Source: Nitrospinota bacterium (GTDB taxonomy: Bacteria > UBA8248). Taken from it: a stretch of DNA of 11,902 nucleotides. Of the stretch, positions 1 through 6,576 are shown piece by piece. The notes beneath the pieces were generated by a model that did no database searches, was not told where the DNA came from, and was given only the letters and a program-made list of their open reading frames with translations. The number at the start of each line of letters is the position of its first letter. The stretch's first letter is position 1. The DNA lies in assembly GCA_011523725.1 (NCBI GenBank), contig WTGD01000391.1, forward strand, positions 1 to 11,902, in the 5' to 3' direction. Made by a program: the position numbers and the translations under genes.

Positions 1-202
1 GTGCAATACTCGTCATGTCTTCCCTCGAAGTTTAGAATGATTTCCATGCCCGGTTCTGCAAGGTCGCCTAGAGTAGCCCAACTTTGAGGAAGGATAAAAG
101 GCCGGAAAGACCTCATACGAATTCATTCAATTTGATCTTTCTGGCGGCGAATGATATCGCAACAAAAATCCGGTTTGCCTGAAAATCGAAAAGGAACACG
201 GA
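1..202. other. Left-edge stretch with no assignable gene
   Basis: No convincing gene is visible here. On the minus strand an ATG at 116 opens a frame that stays open to the window edge (about 38 codons, containing MEIILNFEGR). It has no clear ribosome binding site and no family I recognise. On the plus strand three short frames end at 33, 38 and 87 and could be tails of a gene outside the window, none persuasive. The part nearest 203 should hold the promoter of the following gene. A weak candidate is TTGATC at 132-137, then 17 bases, then TATCGC at 155-160, but the -10 matches consensus at only three of six positions. Confidence 0.3.
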
Positions 203-1417
203 ATGACGCCTCTATCTGGAATACGGGTTTTGGACTTAAGCCGCCTGCTTCCCGGCGGGCAATGCACTTTGATGCTCGCCGATATGGGGGCTGATGTAAC
301 AAAAGTAGAAGAGCCGTTGCGCGGTGATTACATCCGCCTCGCATCTCCTTTTGATGAACATGGCGTTTCCCCTCTCCACCTTTCCTACAACCGCAACAAA
401 CGCTCCCTGGCATTGGATCTCAAAAAAGAAAATGGTGTTTCCACACTCCTCAGATTGGTGAAAGAGGCGGACGTGCTTGTCGACAGCTTCAGGCCCGGGG
501 TGATGGAGCGCCTTGGCATAGGCTATGAAAGACTCAGCAAAGAGAACCCTGCCCTCGTCCACTGCGCCATCACCGGATATGGACAAGAAGGCCCGCTGGC
601 TCGTACGCCGGGGCATGACTTGAACTTCCAGGCCCTGGGGGGCGTCGTGGAGCTCACAGGCGCCGCCGGGGAGCCCCCGTATGTGCCCGGGGTGCTCATA
701 GGAGATGTGGGCGCCGGCATGTGGGCGGCTTTCGCCATACTCGCGGCCTTGCGCCTTGCCGAACGGACAGGAATCGGGCAATTCATCGACATGTCGATGC
801 TCGATGCCGTGATGAGTTTTCTATCCATCCATGGGCAAACATATCTCTCGACGGGTCAGTGCCCAGGGCGCGAAGAGATGCGACACAACGGCCGGAGGCC
901 ATGTTATCGTCTCTACCCCACCAAAGACGGTCGGATGCTCTCCGTCGCATGTTCGGAGCCGAAATTCTGGGTGAATTTGTGCAAACTCATCGGTCGCGAA
1001 GATTTTAATGACGATTACGGCGCCAGAGGCGCGCGCCGCGCAGAGGTGATTCAAGCACTCAACGAAACTTTTCAATCGAAGACACTCGCAGAGTGGATTG
1101 CGTTTTTCGATGGCGCGGACGTATGCGTGAGCCCGGCGTTGAACATGCGCGAAAGTTTCGAGCACGCGCATGTGAAGTCGAATGGACTGGCGAGAGAATA
1201 TCAACATCCCGTCAACGGAACGTATCCCGGCACGCGGCCGGCGCCAAAATTCTCCGACCTCCCCGTCAGGGACTCTCTTCCTCCACCCCGACTGGGAGAA
1301 CATTCCGTTGAAATACTCAAAGAACATGGGTTTCAGGATGAAGAGATAAAGCGTTTGCTGGCATCCGGCGCTACCCACGGAGGCGCTGACCCCATAGGTG
1401 AAACCATCAGTGAATGA
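203..1417 (+). CDS. CaiB/BaiF-family CoA-transferase or alpha-methylacyl-CoA racemase-like protein
   Basis: Family III CoA-transferase fold protein of 404 residues, normal for the family. These enzymes either move CoA between carboxylic acids or epimerise 2-methylacyl-CoA esters, in the cytoplasm. The N-terminal LSGIRVLDLSRLLPGG and the LADMGADVTKVE that follows are family hallmarks. Asp168 in VLIGDVGAG aligns with the catalytic aspartate of both branches. His138 in the GHDLNF motif and Glu252 in SEPKFW correspond to the other catalytic residues described for the mycobacterial racemase, so the racemase branch is a real possibility. The ATG at 203 follows AAGGA (191-195) at good spacing. The gene is alone on its strand and converges on nrdR with 105 bases between. 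Substrate cannot be read from sequence; other acyl-CoA-type genes lie at the far end of the window, not adjacent. Confidence 0.9.
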   Translation: MTPLSGIRVLDLSRLLPGGQCTLMLADMGADVTKVEEPLRGDYIRLASPFDEHGVSPLHLSYNRNKRSLALDLKKENGVSTLLRLVKEADVLVDSFRPGVMERLGIGYERLSKENPALVHCAITGYGQEGPLARTPGHDLNFQALGGVVELTGAAGEPPYVPGVLIGDVGAGMWAAFAILAALRLAERTGIGQFIDMSMLDAVMSFLSIHGQTYLSTGQCPGREEMRHNGRRPCYRLYPTKDGRMLSVACSEPKFWVNLCKLIGREDFNDDYGARGARRAEVIQALNETFQSKTLAEWIAFFDGADVCVSPALNMRESFEHAHVKSNGLAREYQHPVNGTYPGTRPAPKFSDLPVRDSLPPPRLGEHSVEILKEHGFQDEEIKRLLASGATHGGADPIGETISE

Positions 1418-1522
1418 AACGACTCTAGCGGCAGAGCCCATAGAACGTAAAATGAGTTGTTATCATCCGGCAGAATTACAGTAGCGCGGAATATAAAACA
1501 GTTTGTCGAGAGGAATGATTCG

Positions 1523-1987
1523 CTACTCGCTGCTGCTGCGTTCTTCCAGTTTTTCCAACTCAGCTTCGAAATCCTTGAGAGTTCCGAATGAACGATAAAC
1601 CGATGCGAAACGCACATAGGCCACTTCATCCACGTCCCTCAACTCGTCCATCAGTTTTTCACCTATCGCTTCCGTCGATATCTCTTTCTCGCCACTGTCG
1701 AGGACATAGCGCTCCACCCGGTCGACAATCGCCTCTTGATCCTCAGCCGAAACAGGCCTTTTCTCCAGCGCCTTCTTGATGCCTATACTGATTTTCTCAC
1801 GAAGATAGTCCACGCGTGTGCCGTCTTTTTTGACAATGAGCGGCCAGGAAACTTCCGCTCTTTCGTAGGTTGTAAAGCGGTGAGCGCATTTCTCGCATTC
1901 GCGTCTTCTGCGAATCGAATTTCCTTCTTTGGTCGTCCGGCTGTCGACCACTTTGCTTTCGGAGTGACTACAAATCGGACATTTCAT
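1523..1987 (-). CDS. nrdR: Transcriptional repressor NrdR
   Basis: Full-length NrdR of 154 residues, the nucleotide-sensing repressor of ribonucleotide reductase genes. The N-terminal zinc ribbon is intact: Cys3, Cys6, Cys31 and Cys34, with the basic RRRRECEKC stretch that contacts DNA. The ATP-cone domain follows from about residue 49 (PLIVKKDGTRVDYLREK) to about 139, and binds ATP/dATP to set oligomeric state and DNA binding. The ATG at 1987 has an AGG five bases upstream. It lies 27 bases after rpiB on the same strand, so co-transcription is likely. In many bacteria nrdR sits beside glyA, rib genes or nusB; pairing with rpiB is less usual but not remarkable. No ribonucleotide reductase gene or NrdR box was seen here, so its targets are elsewhere. 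The C-terminal tail is rich in Glu and Ser. Confidence 0.97.
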   Translation of the reverse strand: MKCPICSHSESKVVDSRTTKEGNSIRRRRECEKCAHRFTTYERAEVSWPLIVKKDGTRVDYLREKISIGIKKALEKRPVSAEDQEAIVDRVERYVLDSGEKEISTEAIGEKLMDELRDVDEVAYVRFASVYRSFGTLKDFEAELEKLEERSSSE

Positions 1988-2014
1988 AAGAACCTGGTCC
2001 GGGCAGTAGAATTA

Positions 2015-2473
2015 TCAGGCCGTCGGCTGAGGCTCATCTTCAATATCGGCAATCTTGTCCAACCGGCGAGCGTGCCGCCCGCCTTCGAACTCCGTTTCCA
2101 ACCAAGTGGTTACAATTCTCTTTGCTTCTTCAAGGTTCACGACCCGGCCGCCCAGAGCCAAGACGTTCGCATTGTTGTGCAGACGGCTCATACGCGCGGC
2201 CCATTCATCGTGACAAGCGACGGCGCGAACACCCGGAAATTTATTCGCCACGATGACCATGCCCGCGGCTGATCCGCAACAAAAAATTCCTCGCTCGAAG
2301 TCGCCTCCGCTCACCAAACGAGCGGCGGGCCCGGCATAATCCGGGTAATCACAAGATTCATTCGAGTTCGTCCCGAAATCACGGTACGGAATCCCTCTCT
2401 CATCAAGCAGTTGTTTGACCGCCTCTTTGAGTTCATATCCTCCATGGTCAGCTGCAAGAGCGATTCGATTCAT
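2015..2473 (-). CDS. rpiB: Ribose-5-phosphate isomerase B (RpiB/LacAB family)
   Basis: RpiB interconverts ribose 5-phosphate and ribulose 5-phosphate in the non-oxidative pentose phosphate pathway. The chosen ATG at 2473 gives 152 residues beginning MNRIALAADHGGYELK, the classic family start with the Asp-His pair. It has GGAG seven bases upstream, whereas the longer frame from 2539 adds 22 residues with no ribosome site. Cys66 (in CCGS), the predicted base, and His99 (in RLHNNANVL), used in ring opening, are both present, as is the C-terminal FEGGRHARR. The loop after Cys66 reads GSAAGM instead of the common GTGIGM, a mild departure in the phosphate/enediolate-binding loop. Galactose-6-phosphate isomerase subunits share the fold, but a single gene next to nrdR favours RpiB. 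A Glu/Pro-rich tail of about ten residues ends the protein. Confidence 0.93.
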   Translation of the reverse strand: MNRIALAADHGGYELKEAVKQLLDERGIPYRDFGTNSNESCDYPDYAGPAARLVSGGDFERGIFCCGSAAGMVIVANKFPGVRAVACHDEWAARMSRLHNNANVLALGGRVVNLEEAKRIVTTWLETEFEGGRHARRLDKIADIEDEPQPTA

Positions 2474-2665
2474 CGGGATTCTCCGGGCGATGTCCGTTGG
2501 CGGGGTGCAACCTCTCAAAACTAGGCGGTAGCAACCCATAAGTCAAGCGATCACGCATTCACACAGCCATTCCAGAATCAGCGCAATCCCGCACCTGCAT
2601 GACAACCTCCATCATCGACGCCAATCATTATGCTCGTGCAAGAACTTGATCCTTCAACAGAAAAA
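2474..2665. other. 192-base intergenic region upstream of rpiB
   Basis: This gap divides the ribosomal/proB block and its downstream TPR gene from rpiB-nrdR. It contains a candidate promoter for rpiB (listed separately). I found no coding frame with a ribosome site and no strong hairpin with a T-run that would serve as terminator for the TPR gene ending at 2666. Confidence 0.5.
2518..2546 (-). promoter_or_regulatory. Candidate promoter for rpiB-nrdR
   Basis: On the minus strand TTGACT (2546-2541, five of six to the -35 consensus) is followed after exactly 17 bases by TAGTTT (2523-2518, three of six to the -10). It would start a transcript about 38 bases upstream of the rpiB ATG. Position and the long upstream gap support it; the weak -10 limits confidence. 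Confidence 0.35.
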
Positions 2666-3937
2666 TCAATATGGCTTCAGTTCGGTTCCAGAAATTGATT
2701 TGCCCAAAAGGATTCTTGATGCCTCTTGCGCTGTTTTTTTGAATTCATTCTCCGCTGCCAGCCTCTCGCCTTTTTCCTGCAAGCATCGCGCTTCAATCAA
2801 ATGAAGGGCCAGGCGCACCCAAGAATCCTCTTCCTCTGTGGACATGGTCATCGCCGATGCCTGCTCCAGGCTTTTATCGACTTTCTCGATTTGACCTGCT
2901 TCGAGCATCAACGCTGCGTGCAACACGTGATGATGGATATCCTTCTCCCTCCGCTTTCCTGCAGAATGAACATTTGCTGCGGCTTTTTTTATTGCGTTTT
3001 GTGACTCCAGAGGCCCGACTGCCAACGCCAACCGTTGCAAAAACTCCAAACCGCCCAAAGCCTGATAGCCATTTTCCCAAGTACGGAGAGCTCGTCTCTC
3101 TCGACCTGCCGCTAACTGCCCATCACCCAATAAAAGATATGCTTTTTTTTCTTTGGGCAGATGACGCAGAGCTTGTTCCAAAAATGGAATGGCGGCCTCT
3201 GGATCCGAGTTATTTAATTTCGTCTCACCTATCGCCAGATACGCGCGGCCGGCGATTTGGTTGTCTTCTTGTCGAGCCAAGTCCGAAACACCCGATTGCG
3301 AGAGTTTCTCACAAATTTCGACAGCAGCTTCGAGGCGGCCATTTTCTAAGTACATATCCCGGAGTTTTCGCAACACCAAGGGGCTCGCGCCTCTCCCTCT
3401 GCTGTTTTGCGCAAGCAGCTCGAGAGCTTTTTTCGCATGGCCGGAATGATCGAGAGTCTCCGACAACCGGATAATGGAATCGGGTGAATTGTTTGTAACA
3501 ACACGAAGGCGCTCATTCCACTGAACAGCGTCATTGGGGTTGCCGGAATCTGTCGCTAAATCGGCAGCCAGCCTCAAGGCGGGAATAAAAGAAGGATCGT
3601 CCTTGAGTGCACGCTTGAGTTCTTTTCGGGCACGCCTTCTTTTTCCTTGAATTCCAAGGCTTTGGGCCTTGGCAAATCGCTCTTGGGCGCGATGCAAACG
3701 TTTTTGTTTCCTGGATATCTTCTTACGCGATACCCAACCAAGTGTAGCGTCACCCCACCCCAAAACGGAAGCCAGAAACGAACCAATGAGAGCAGCTCCG
3801 ATTACCACCAGAGCCAATGGAACCCGCACAGACCAGTCATCGTTGAGACGCAGGTCTATGATTTCTCGATTGTAGTGAAGAAAATAGACAGCAGCCGCAA
3901 CAGGAGCTGCCAGAATGAGGAGAGTCCGAATTTTCAT
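2666..3937 (-). CDS. LapA-like membrane anchor fused to TPR domain
   Basis: Protein of 423 residues from the ATG at 3937, which has GGAG eight bases upstream (a TTG two codons earlier is less likely). Two hydrophobic segments lie at about residues 5-20 and 39-61. Between them HYNREIIDLRL and after them a very basic stretch (SRKKISRKQKRLHRAQERF) resemble the small LapA/DUF1049 membrane proteins. From about residue 90 to 340 it is built of helical tetratricopeptide-like repeats (for example ALELLAQNSRGR and AAVEICEKL). In E. coli LapA and LapB are separate proteins that control lipopolysaccharide synthesis by steering LpxC turnover. This chain joins both kinds of module but lacks the CxxC rubredoxin-like domain at the end of LapB. 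A role as an inner-membrane scaffold is inference. It follows the DksA-like gene by 21 bases and is probably its operon partner. Confidence 0.75.
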   Translation of the reverse strand: MKIRTLLILAAPVAAAVYFLHYNREIIDLRLNDDWSVRVPLALVVIGAALIGSFLASVLGWGDATLGWVSRKKISRKQKRLHRAQERFAKAQSLGIQGKRRRARKELKRALKDDPSFIPALRLAADLATDSGNPNDAVQWNERLRVVTNNSPDSIIRLSETLDHSGHAKKALELLAQNSRGRGASPLVLRKLRDMYLENGRLEAAVEICEKLSQSGVSDLARQEDNQIAGRAYLAIGETKLNNSDPEAAIPFLEQALRHLPKEKKAYLLLGDGQLAAGRERRALRTWENGYQALGGLEFLQRLALAVGPLESQNAIKKAAANVHSAGKRREKDIHHHVLHAALMLEAGQIEKVDKSLEQASAMTMSTEEEDSWVRLALHLIEARCLQEKGERLAAENEFKKTAQEASRILLGKSISGTELKPY

Positions 3938-3958
3938 TCGCAACTCTCCGCACGGTTT

Positions 3959-4324
3959 CTAACTACCACCGCGCCTTTCAATTGCATTTTGAGCCACCAC
4001 CGTATAACGCGCATAGGGGATCGCTTCCAGGCGGGAGTAGGGAATCGGCTCATCCGACTCCTCACAAATACCATAAAGTCCATCTTCGATCCTCTGGAAT
4101 GCCGCTTCCACTTCCCGCAAACGCTCCCGCTCCCTTTCTCCCAAATCCATCAATACCTGGCGAGAATATGTGTCGGCAGCCATGTCGGCAATATCCTGAG
4201 TCCCGTCGTCACCAATTTCTTTGGTGTGTATCTTGCTTTTCTCCACATCCCCGAGTATTTCACGGCGAACCTCGTTCAATCTTTCTTCTAAATCTCTCAT
4301 CTGTTTTTTCGTCAAATGCTTCAC
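3959..4324 (-). CDS. DksA/TraR-family protein with degenerate zinc finger
   Basis: Cytoplasmic protein of 121 residues in the DksA/TraR/DnaK-suppressor family, whose members insert a coiled coil into the RNA polymerase secondary channel. The long helical N-terminus leads to DIADMA, matching the DxxDxA coiled-coil tip (Asp44, Asp47, Ala49), then RERERLREVEAAFQRIEDGLYG, broken here as RERERLREVEAAF and QRIEDGLYG, typical of the second coil arm. The globular end keeps YGIC, EPIP and RLEAIPYARY, but the four ligand positions read Cys87, Ser90, Thr108 and Ala111, so only one cysteine remains and zinc binding is unlikely. I chose the GTG at 4324 because GAGG (4334-4331) lies six bases upstream; TTG codons at 4336 and 4315 are alternatives, and no ATG precedes residue 9. 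The gene follows rsfS closely, in the place where rlmH often sits. Confidence 0.88.
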   Translation of the reverse strand: MKHLTKKQMRDLEERLNEVRREILGDVEKSKIHTKEIGDDGTQDIADMAADTYSRQVLMDLGERERERLREVEAAFQRIEDGLYGICEESDEPIPYSRLEAIPYARYTVVAQNAIERRGGS

Positions 4325-4330
4325 TTTGAA

Positions 4331-4334
4331 CCTC
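4331..4334 (-). promoter_or_regulatory. Ribosome binding site of the DksA-like gene
   Basis: GAGG on the minus strand, six bases before a GTG at 4324. It overlaps the alternative TTG start at 4336, so it is what decides between the two. Confidence 0.5.
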
Positions 4335-4351
4335 AACTTTCATTCTGATAA

Positions 4352-4648
4352 CTAAGCGCTAGGCGCCATTGGCTTGATGACAGTCGCATGTGACCATAAA
4401 TCTTCCAGTCGATAAAAATCCCGACTCTTTTCGTTGAATATGTGGACAAGGAAATCACCACAATCCATCAACACCCAATTTCCCTCAGCCAATCCTTCCG
4501 TCAAGAATACAGTATCCCCAATTTTCTTTACCTCTTCCCCAGCCGCCTCACAAAGCGCTTTCACATGCCGGAGACTCGTTCCATGACAAATCAAAAAGGC
4601 ATCCACCTCGACAGACAGAGGTCGAAGGTCCAAAAGCACTACATCCAT
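4352..4648 (-). CDS. rsfS: Ribosomal silencing factor RsfS (5' end uncertain)
   Basis: RsfS binds ribosomal protein L14 and blocks joining of the ribosomal subunits under starvation. The core is clear: DVVLLDLRPLSVEVDAFLICHGTS, given here as DVVLLDLRPLS and DAFLICHGTS, then RHVKALCEA, and near the end NWVLMDCGDFLVHIF and REFYRLEDLW-type RDFYRLEDLW. From the first ATG (4648) it has 98 residues and would lack the N-terminal helix that the family carries before DVV. The same frame is open upstream to 4723 and encodes EKLESRLHALQESLEAKKAM, exactly such a helix, yet it contains no ATG, GTG or TTG. An ATG at 4718, twelve bases after the nadD stop, is one base out of frame. Either a non-standard start (ATC at 4708) or a single-base indel in the G or C run at 4709-4716 would explain it. 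It sits in the usual nadD-rsfS order. Confidence 0.9.
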   Translation of the reverse strand: MDVVLLDLRPLSVEVDAFLICHGTSLRHVKALCEAAGEEVKKIGDTVFLTEGLAEGNWVLMDCGDFLVHIFNEKSRDFYRLEDLWSHATVIKPMAPSA

Positions 4649-4730
4649 CGCTTTCTTCGCTTCCAGTGATTCCTGAAGAGCATGAAGCCGACTCTCTAGT
4701 TTCTCGATGGGTCCCCATCCTCCTCAATCT

Positions 4731-5405
4731 TCAGCAAACCGTTCCCGAATGCCCATATAATCGGCGGCGAATTATAAAGAGTTCGACTTCGCGTGGCAAT
4801 AAATGCCGTATGGAGCAAGACTCCTTGATATACTGCCTGATCCGGGTTGCCGAAATATCAACATCAGTGATTGGTACAAATTTTATGACTCGCTTTTTGT
4901 CAGTAAGTTCCGCCTCTTTCAAGGACTTGCCCATGCAATAACCCGGTTCGATTTCTTGAATCACCTGGAGAAGCGCTTCCAAATACTCTGAGGAATGCTG
5001 ATTTCCTCTCAATGTAACAGCAAAATCGACGGCGCTTAAAACCTCTTTGGGCTTGTGCCATGTGCCCAACTCAAGAAACGCGTCCGCGCCGATGATGAAA
5101 AACATGTTGTTATCAACAGATGCGCTTCCGGCCAGTTCTTCCCAGGTATCGAGGGTATAAGACAGCCCTCCCCGCTCTACTTCAACGGGATCGCATACAT
5201 ACGCAGGATATTCCTCCAAAGCAATCCGAACCATTTCCAGCCGGTCAGCCGCTGAGGCGACTTCATCTTGCGGCTTATGAGGAGGTAAAGCAGACGGAAT
5301 AAACCTGATTTCATCAAGCATCAGCGCTTTGCGCACCTCTTCGGCAGACCGGAGGTGCCCATAGTGAATCGGGTTAAATGTCCCGCCCAGAATCCCGACG
5401 CGCAA
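4731..5405 (-). CDS. nadD: Nicotinate-nucleotide adenylyltransferase NadD
   Basis: NadD adenylates nicotinate mononucleotide to deamido-NAD in NAD synthesis. The protein of 224 residues starts MRVGILGGTFNPIHYGHL, with the nucleotidyltransferase HxGH-type motif GGTFNPIHYGH near residues 7-17. It also has RLEMVRIAL, a GGLSYTLDT substrate loop, FIIGADAFLELGTWHKP in the middle, and ISATRIR (about 184-190), the C-terminal ATP-binding signature. I chose the TTG at 5405: AAGGAG lies five bases before it and the residues match the usual family start. A longer frame from a TTG at 5438 would overlap the end of proB and has no such site. The gene lies 22 bases after proB and just before rsfS, the common order. 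The C-terminus (HSGTVC) is a few residues past the usual end. Confidence 0.95.
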   Translation of the reverse strand: MRVGILGGTFNPIHYGHLRSAEEVRKALMLDEIRFIPSALPPHKPQDEVASAADRLEMVRIALEEYPAYVCDPVEVERGGLSYTLDTWEELAGSASVDNNMFFIIGADAFLELGTWHKPKEVLSAVDFAVTLRGNQHSSEYLEALLQVIQEIEPGYCMGKSLKEAELTDKKRVIKFVPITDVDISATRIRQYIKESCSIRHLLPREVELFIIRRRLYGHSGTVC

Positions 5406-5410
5406 TCGCT

Positions 5411-5416
5411 CTCCTT
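5411..5416 (-). promoter_or_regulatory. Ribosome binding site of nadD
   Basis: AAGGAG on the minus strand, then AGCGA, then TTG at 5405. It supports the TTG start over the upstream TTG at 5438. Confidence 0.6.
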
Positions 5417-5427
5417 GGTTTTCCCTG

Positions 5428-6576
5428 TTATTTCTCAATCAAAACGAAATTGTTTCGATGAATAATCTCGTCATAGTCCTTGCCTCCAAGAATAGAGGCG
5501 ATTTCCTTGGTTTGTTTCCCAGCTATGCGGACAGCATCATCACTCGAATAATTCGCCAGCCCGCGGCCAATCGCCATTCCCTCGGTATCTTGTATCTCCA
5601 CCACGTCACCAAAACGAAAATTTCCTTTAACGGATACGACACCACTGGGCAAAAGGCTTTTCCCTCTTTTCAGCATGGCGTTTACGGCGCCGCTATCGAT
5701 CTTGAGCCACCCGCGTGGTTTGGCCGTGGTTCCTATCCAACCCTTTTTCCCCTTCAAGCGCGCGCCATTCGGCACAAAAAGCGTCCCCAACGGCTCCCCC
5801 GTCACTACCCGTTCAATGACGTTGGGGTCCCTCCCTTTCACGATGAGAGTGCTGATGCCCACTTTGTTGAGGATGTTGACGGCCTCAACCTTCGTGCGCA
5901 TTCCCCCGTGGGCAAGCGGGTTCCGGCTAGTGCCCGCGACCGAGGCGATTTCCTGAGGCAGACCCTCGACTCGGGGAATCAAACGCGCCGTTTTTGATTT
6001 CCTGGGATCCTCATCGTACAAGCCCGCCACGTCTGACAAGATAATGACGAGACCCGCCTGAACCATTTGGGCGGTCTGGGCGGCCAGTGTGTCGTTGTCT
6101 CCGAAACGGATTTCCTCAATGGAAACCGTATCGTTTTCGTTGACAATCGGGAGCACGCCTTTGCTGATCAGGGCCTCGAAGGTATTGCAGGCGTTCAAGA
6201 ATCGGCTTCTCTCATCCAGGTCTGAATGGATGAGCAAAACTTGCGCCGTCTCGATGCCCCTTTGCTTGAATGCGCGGCCATACGCTTCCATCAAAATGGG
6301 TTGACCAACGGCGGCGGCGGCTTGGCGTTCAGGAACCGCTCTGGGAATTTCCTTGAATCCCAGTCTTTTCACACCCGCCGCAATGGCGCCTGATGAAACC
6401 ACGACGACTTGCCTGCCCTCTTCTCGGAGTTTCGCGACCTGGGAGGCGATACGTCCCAAAACCCTTCGGTTGACGCCCAGTTCATTCGATGCCGTCAATA
6501 CCGAACTTCCCACTTTGACCACAAGGCGCCGGCTGTTGAGAACAGCGTCATCTCTTTTGCTCATCGTCTCACTCAT
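5428..6576 (-). CDS. proB: Glutamate 5-kinase ProB
   Basis: ProB phosphorylates glutamate to glutamyl 5-phosphate, the first and feedback-regulated step of proline synthesis. From the ATG at 6576 it has 382 residues, usual for the two-domain form. The amino-acid-kinase domain shows VVKVGSSVLT (about 19-28), VVVVSSGAIAAG, VNENDTVS, FGDNDTLAAQ, LSDVAGLYDEDPR and the HGGMRTKVEA nucleotide-binding segment. From about residue 285 a PUA domain follows (AKPRGWLKIDSGA, FRFGDVVEI). Longer in-frame starts to 6711 would read through most of the end of obgE in another frame and are rejected. A second ATG four codons in (6564) is possible. The start overlaps the obgE stop by 8 bases, so translational coupling is likely. 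No proA is in the window; the following gene is nadD, as in many proteobacterial-type operons. Confidence 0.96.
   Translation of the reverse strand: MSETMSKRDDAVLNSRRLVVKVGSSVLTASNELGVNRRVLGRIASQVAKLREEGRQVVVVSSGAIAAGVKRLGFKEIPRAVPERQAAAAVGQPILMEAYGRAFKQRGIETAQVLLIHSDLDERSRFLNACNTFEALISKGVLPIVNENDTVSIEEIRFGDNDTLAAQTAQMVQAGLVIILSDVAGLYDEDPRKSKTARLIPRVEGLPQEIASVAGTSRNPLAHGGMRTKVEAVNILNKVGISTLIVKGRDPNVIERVVTGEPLGTLFVPNGARLKGKKGWIGTTAKPRGWLKIDSGAVNAMLKRGKSLLPSGVVSVKGNFRFGDVVEIQDTEGMAIGRGLANYSSDDAVRIAGKQTKEIASILGGKDYDEIIHRNNFVLIEK

Noticed and set aside
1..116. Partial minus-strand gene starting at ATG 116
   Set aside because: Only about 38 codons visible, no ribosome site, no recognisable family; kept only as part of the edge description.
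236..781. Long minus-strand open frames inside the CaiB-family gene (also 821-1441)
   Set aside because: They lie wholly or mostly antisense to a clear family gene, resemble no family and lack ribosome sites.
1421..1438. Small hairpin between the CaiB-family gene and nrdR
   Set aside because: Six pairs with one wobble and no T-run on either side; not a credible terminator.
1736..2272. 178-codon plus-strand frame
   Set aside because: It spans the antisense of nrdR and rpiB, both certain genes; a shadow frame.
2474..2539. Upstream extension of rpiB to ATG 2539
   Set aside because: The extra residues are not family-like and no ribosome site precedes that ATG; GGAG sits before 2473, where the conserved start begins.
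3647..4291. 214-codon plus-strand frame
   Set aside because: It is antisense to the TPR and DksA-like genes and shows no domain.
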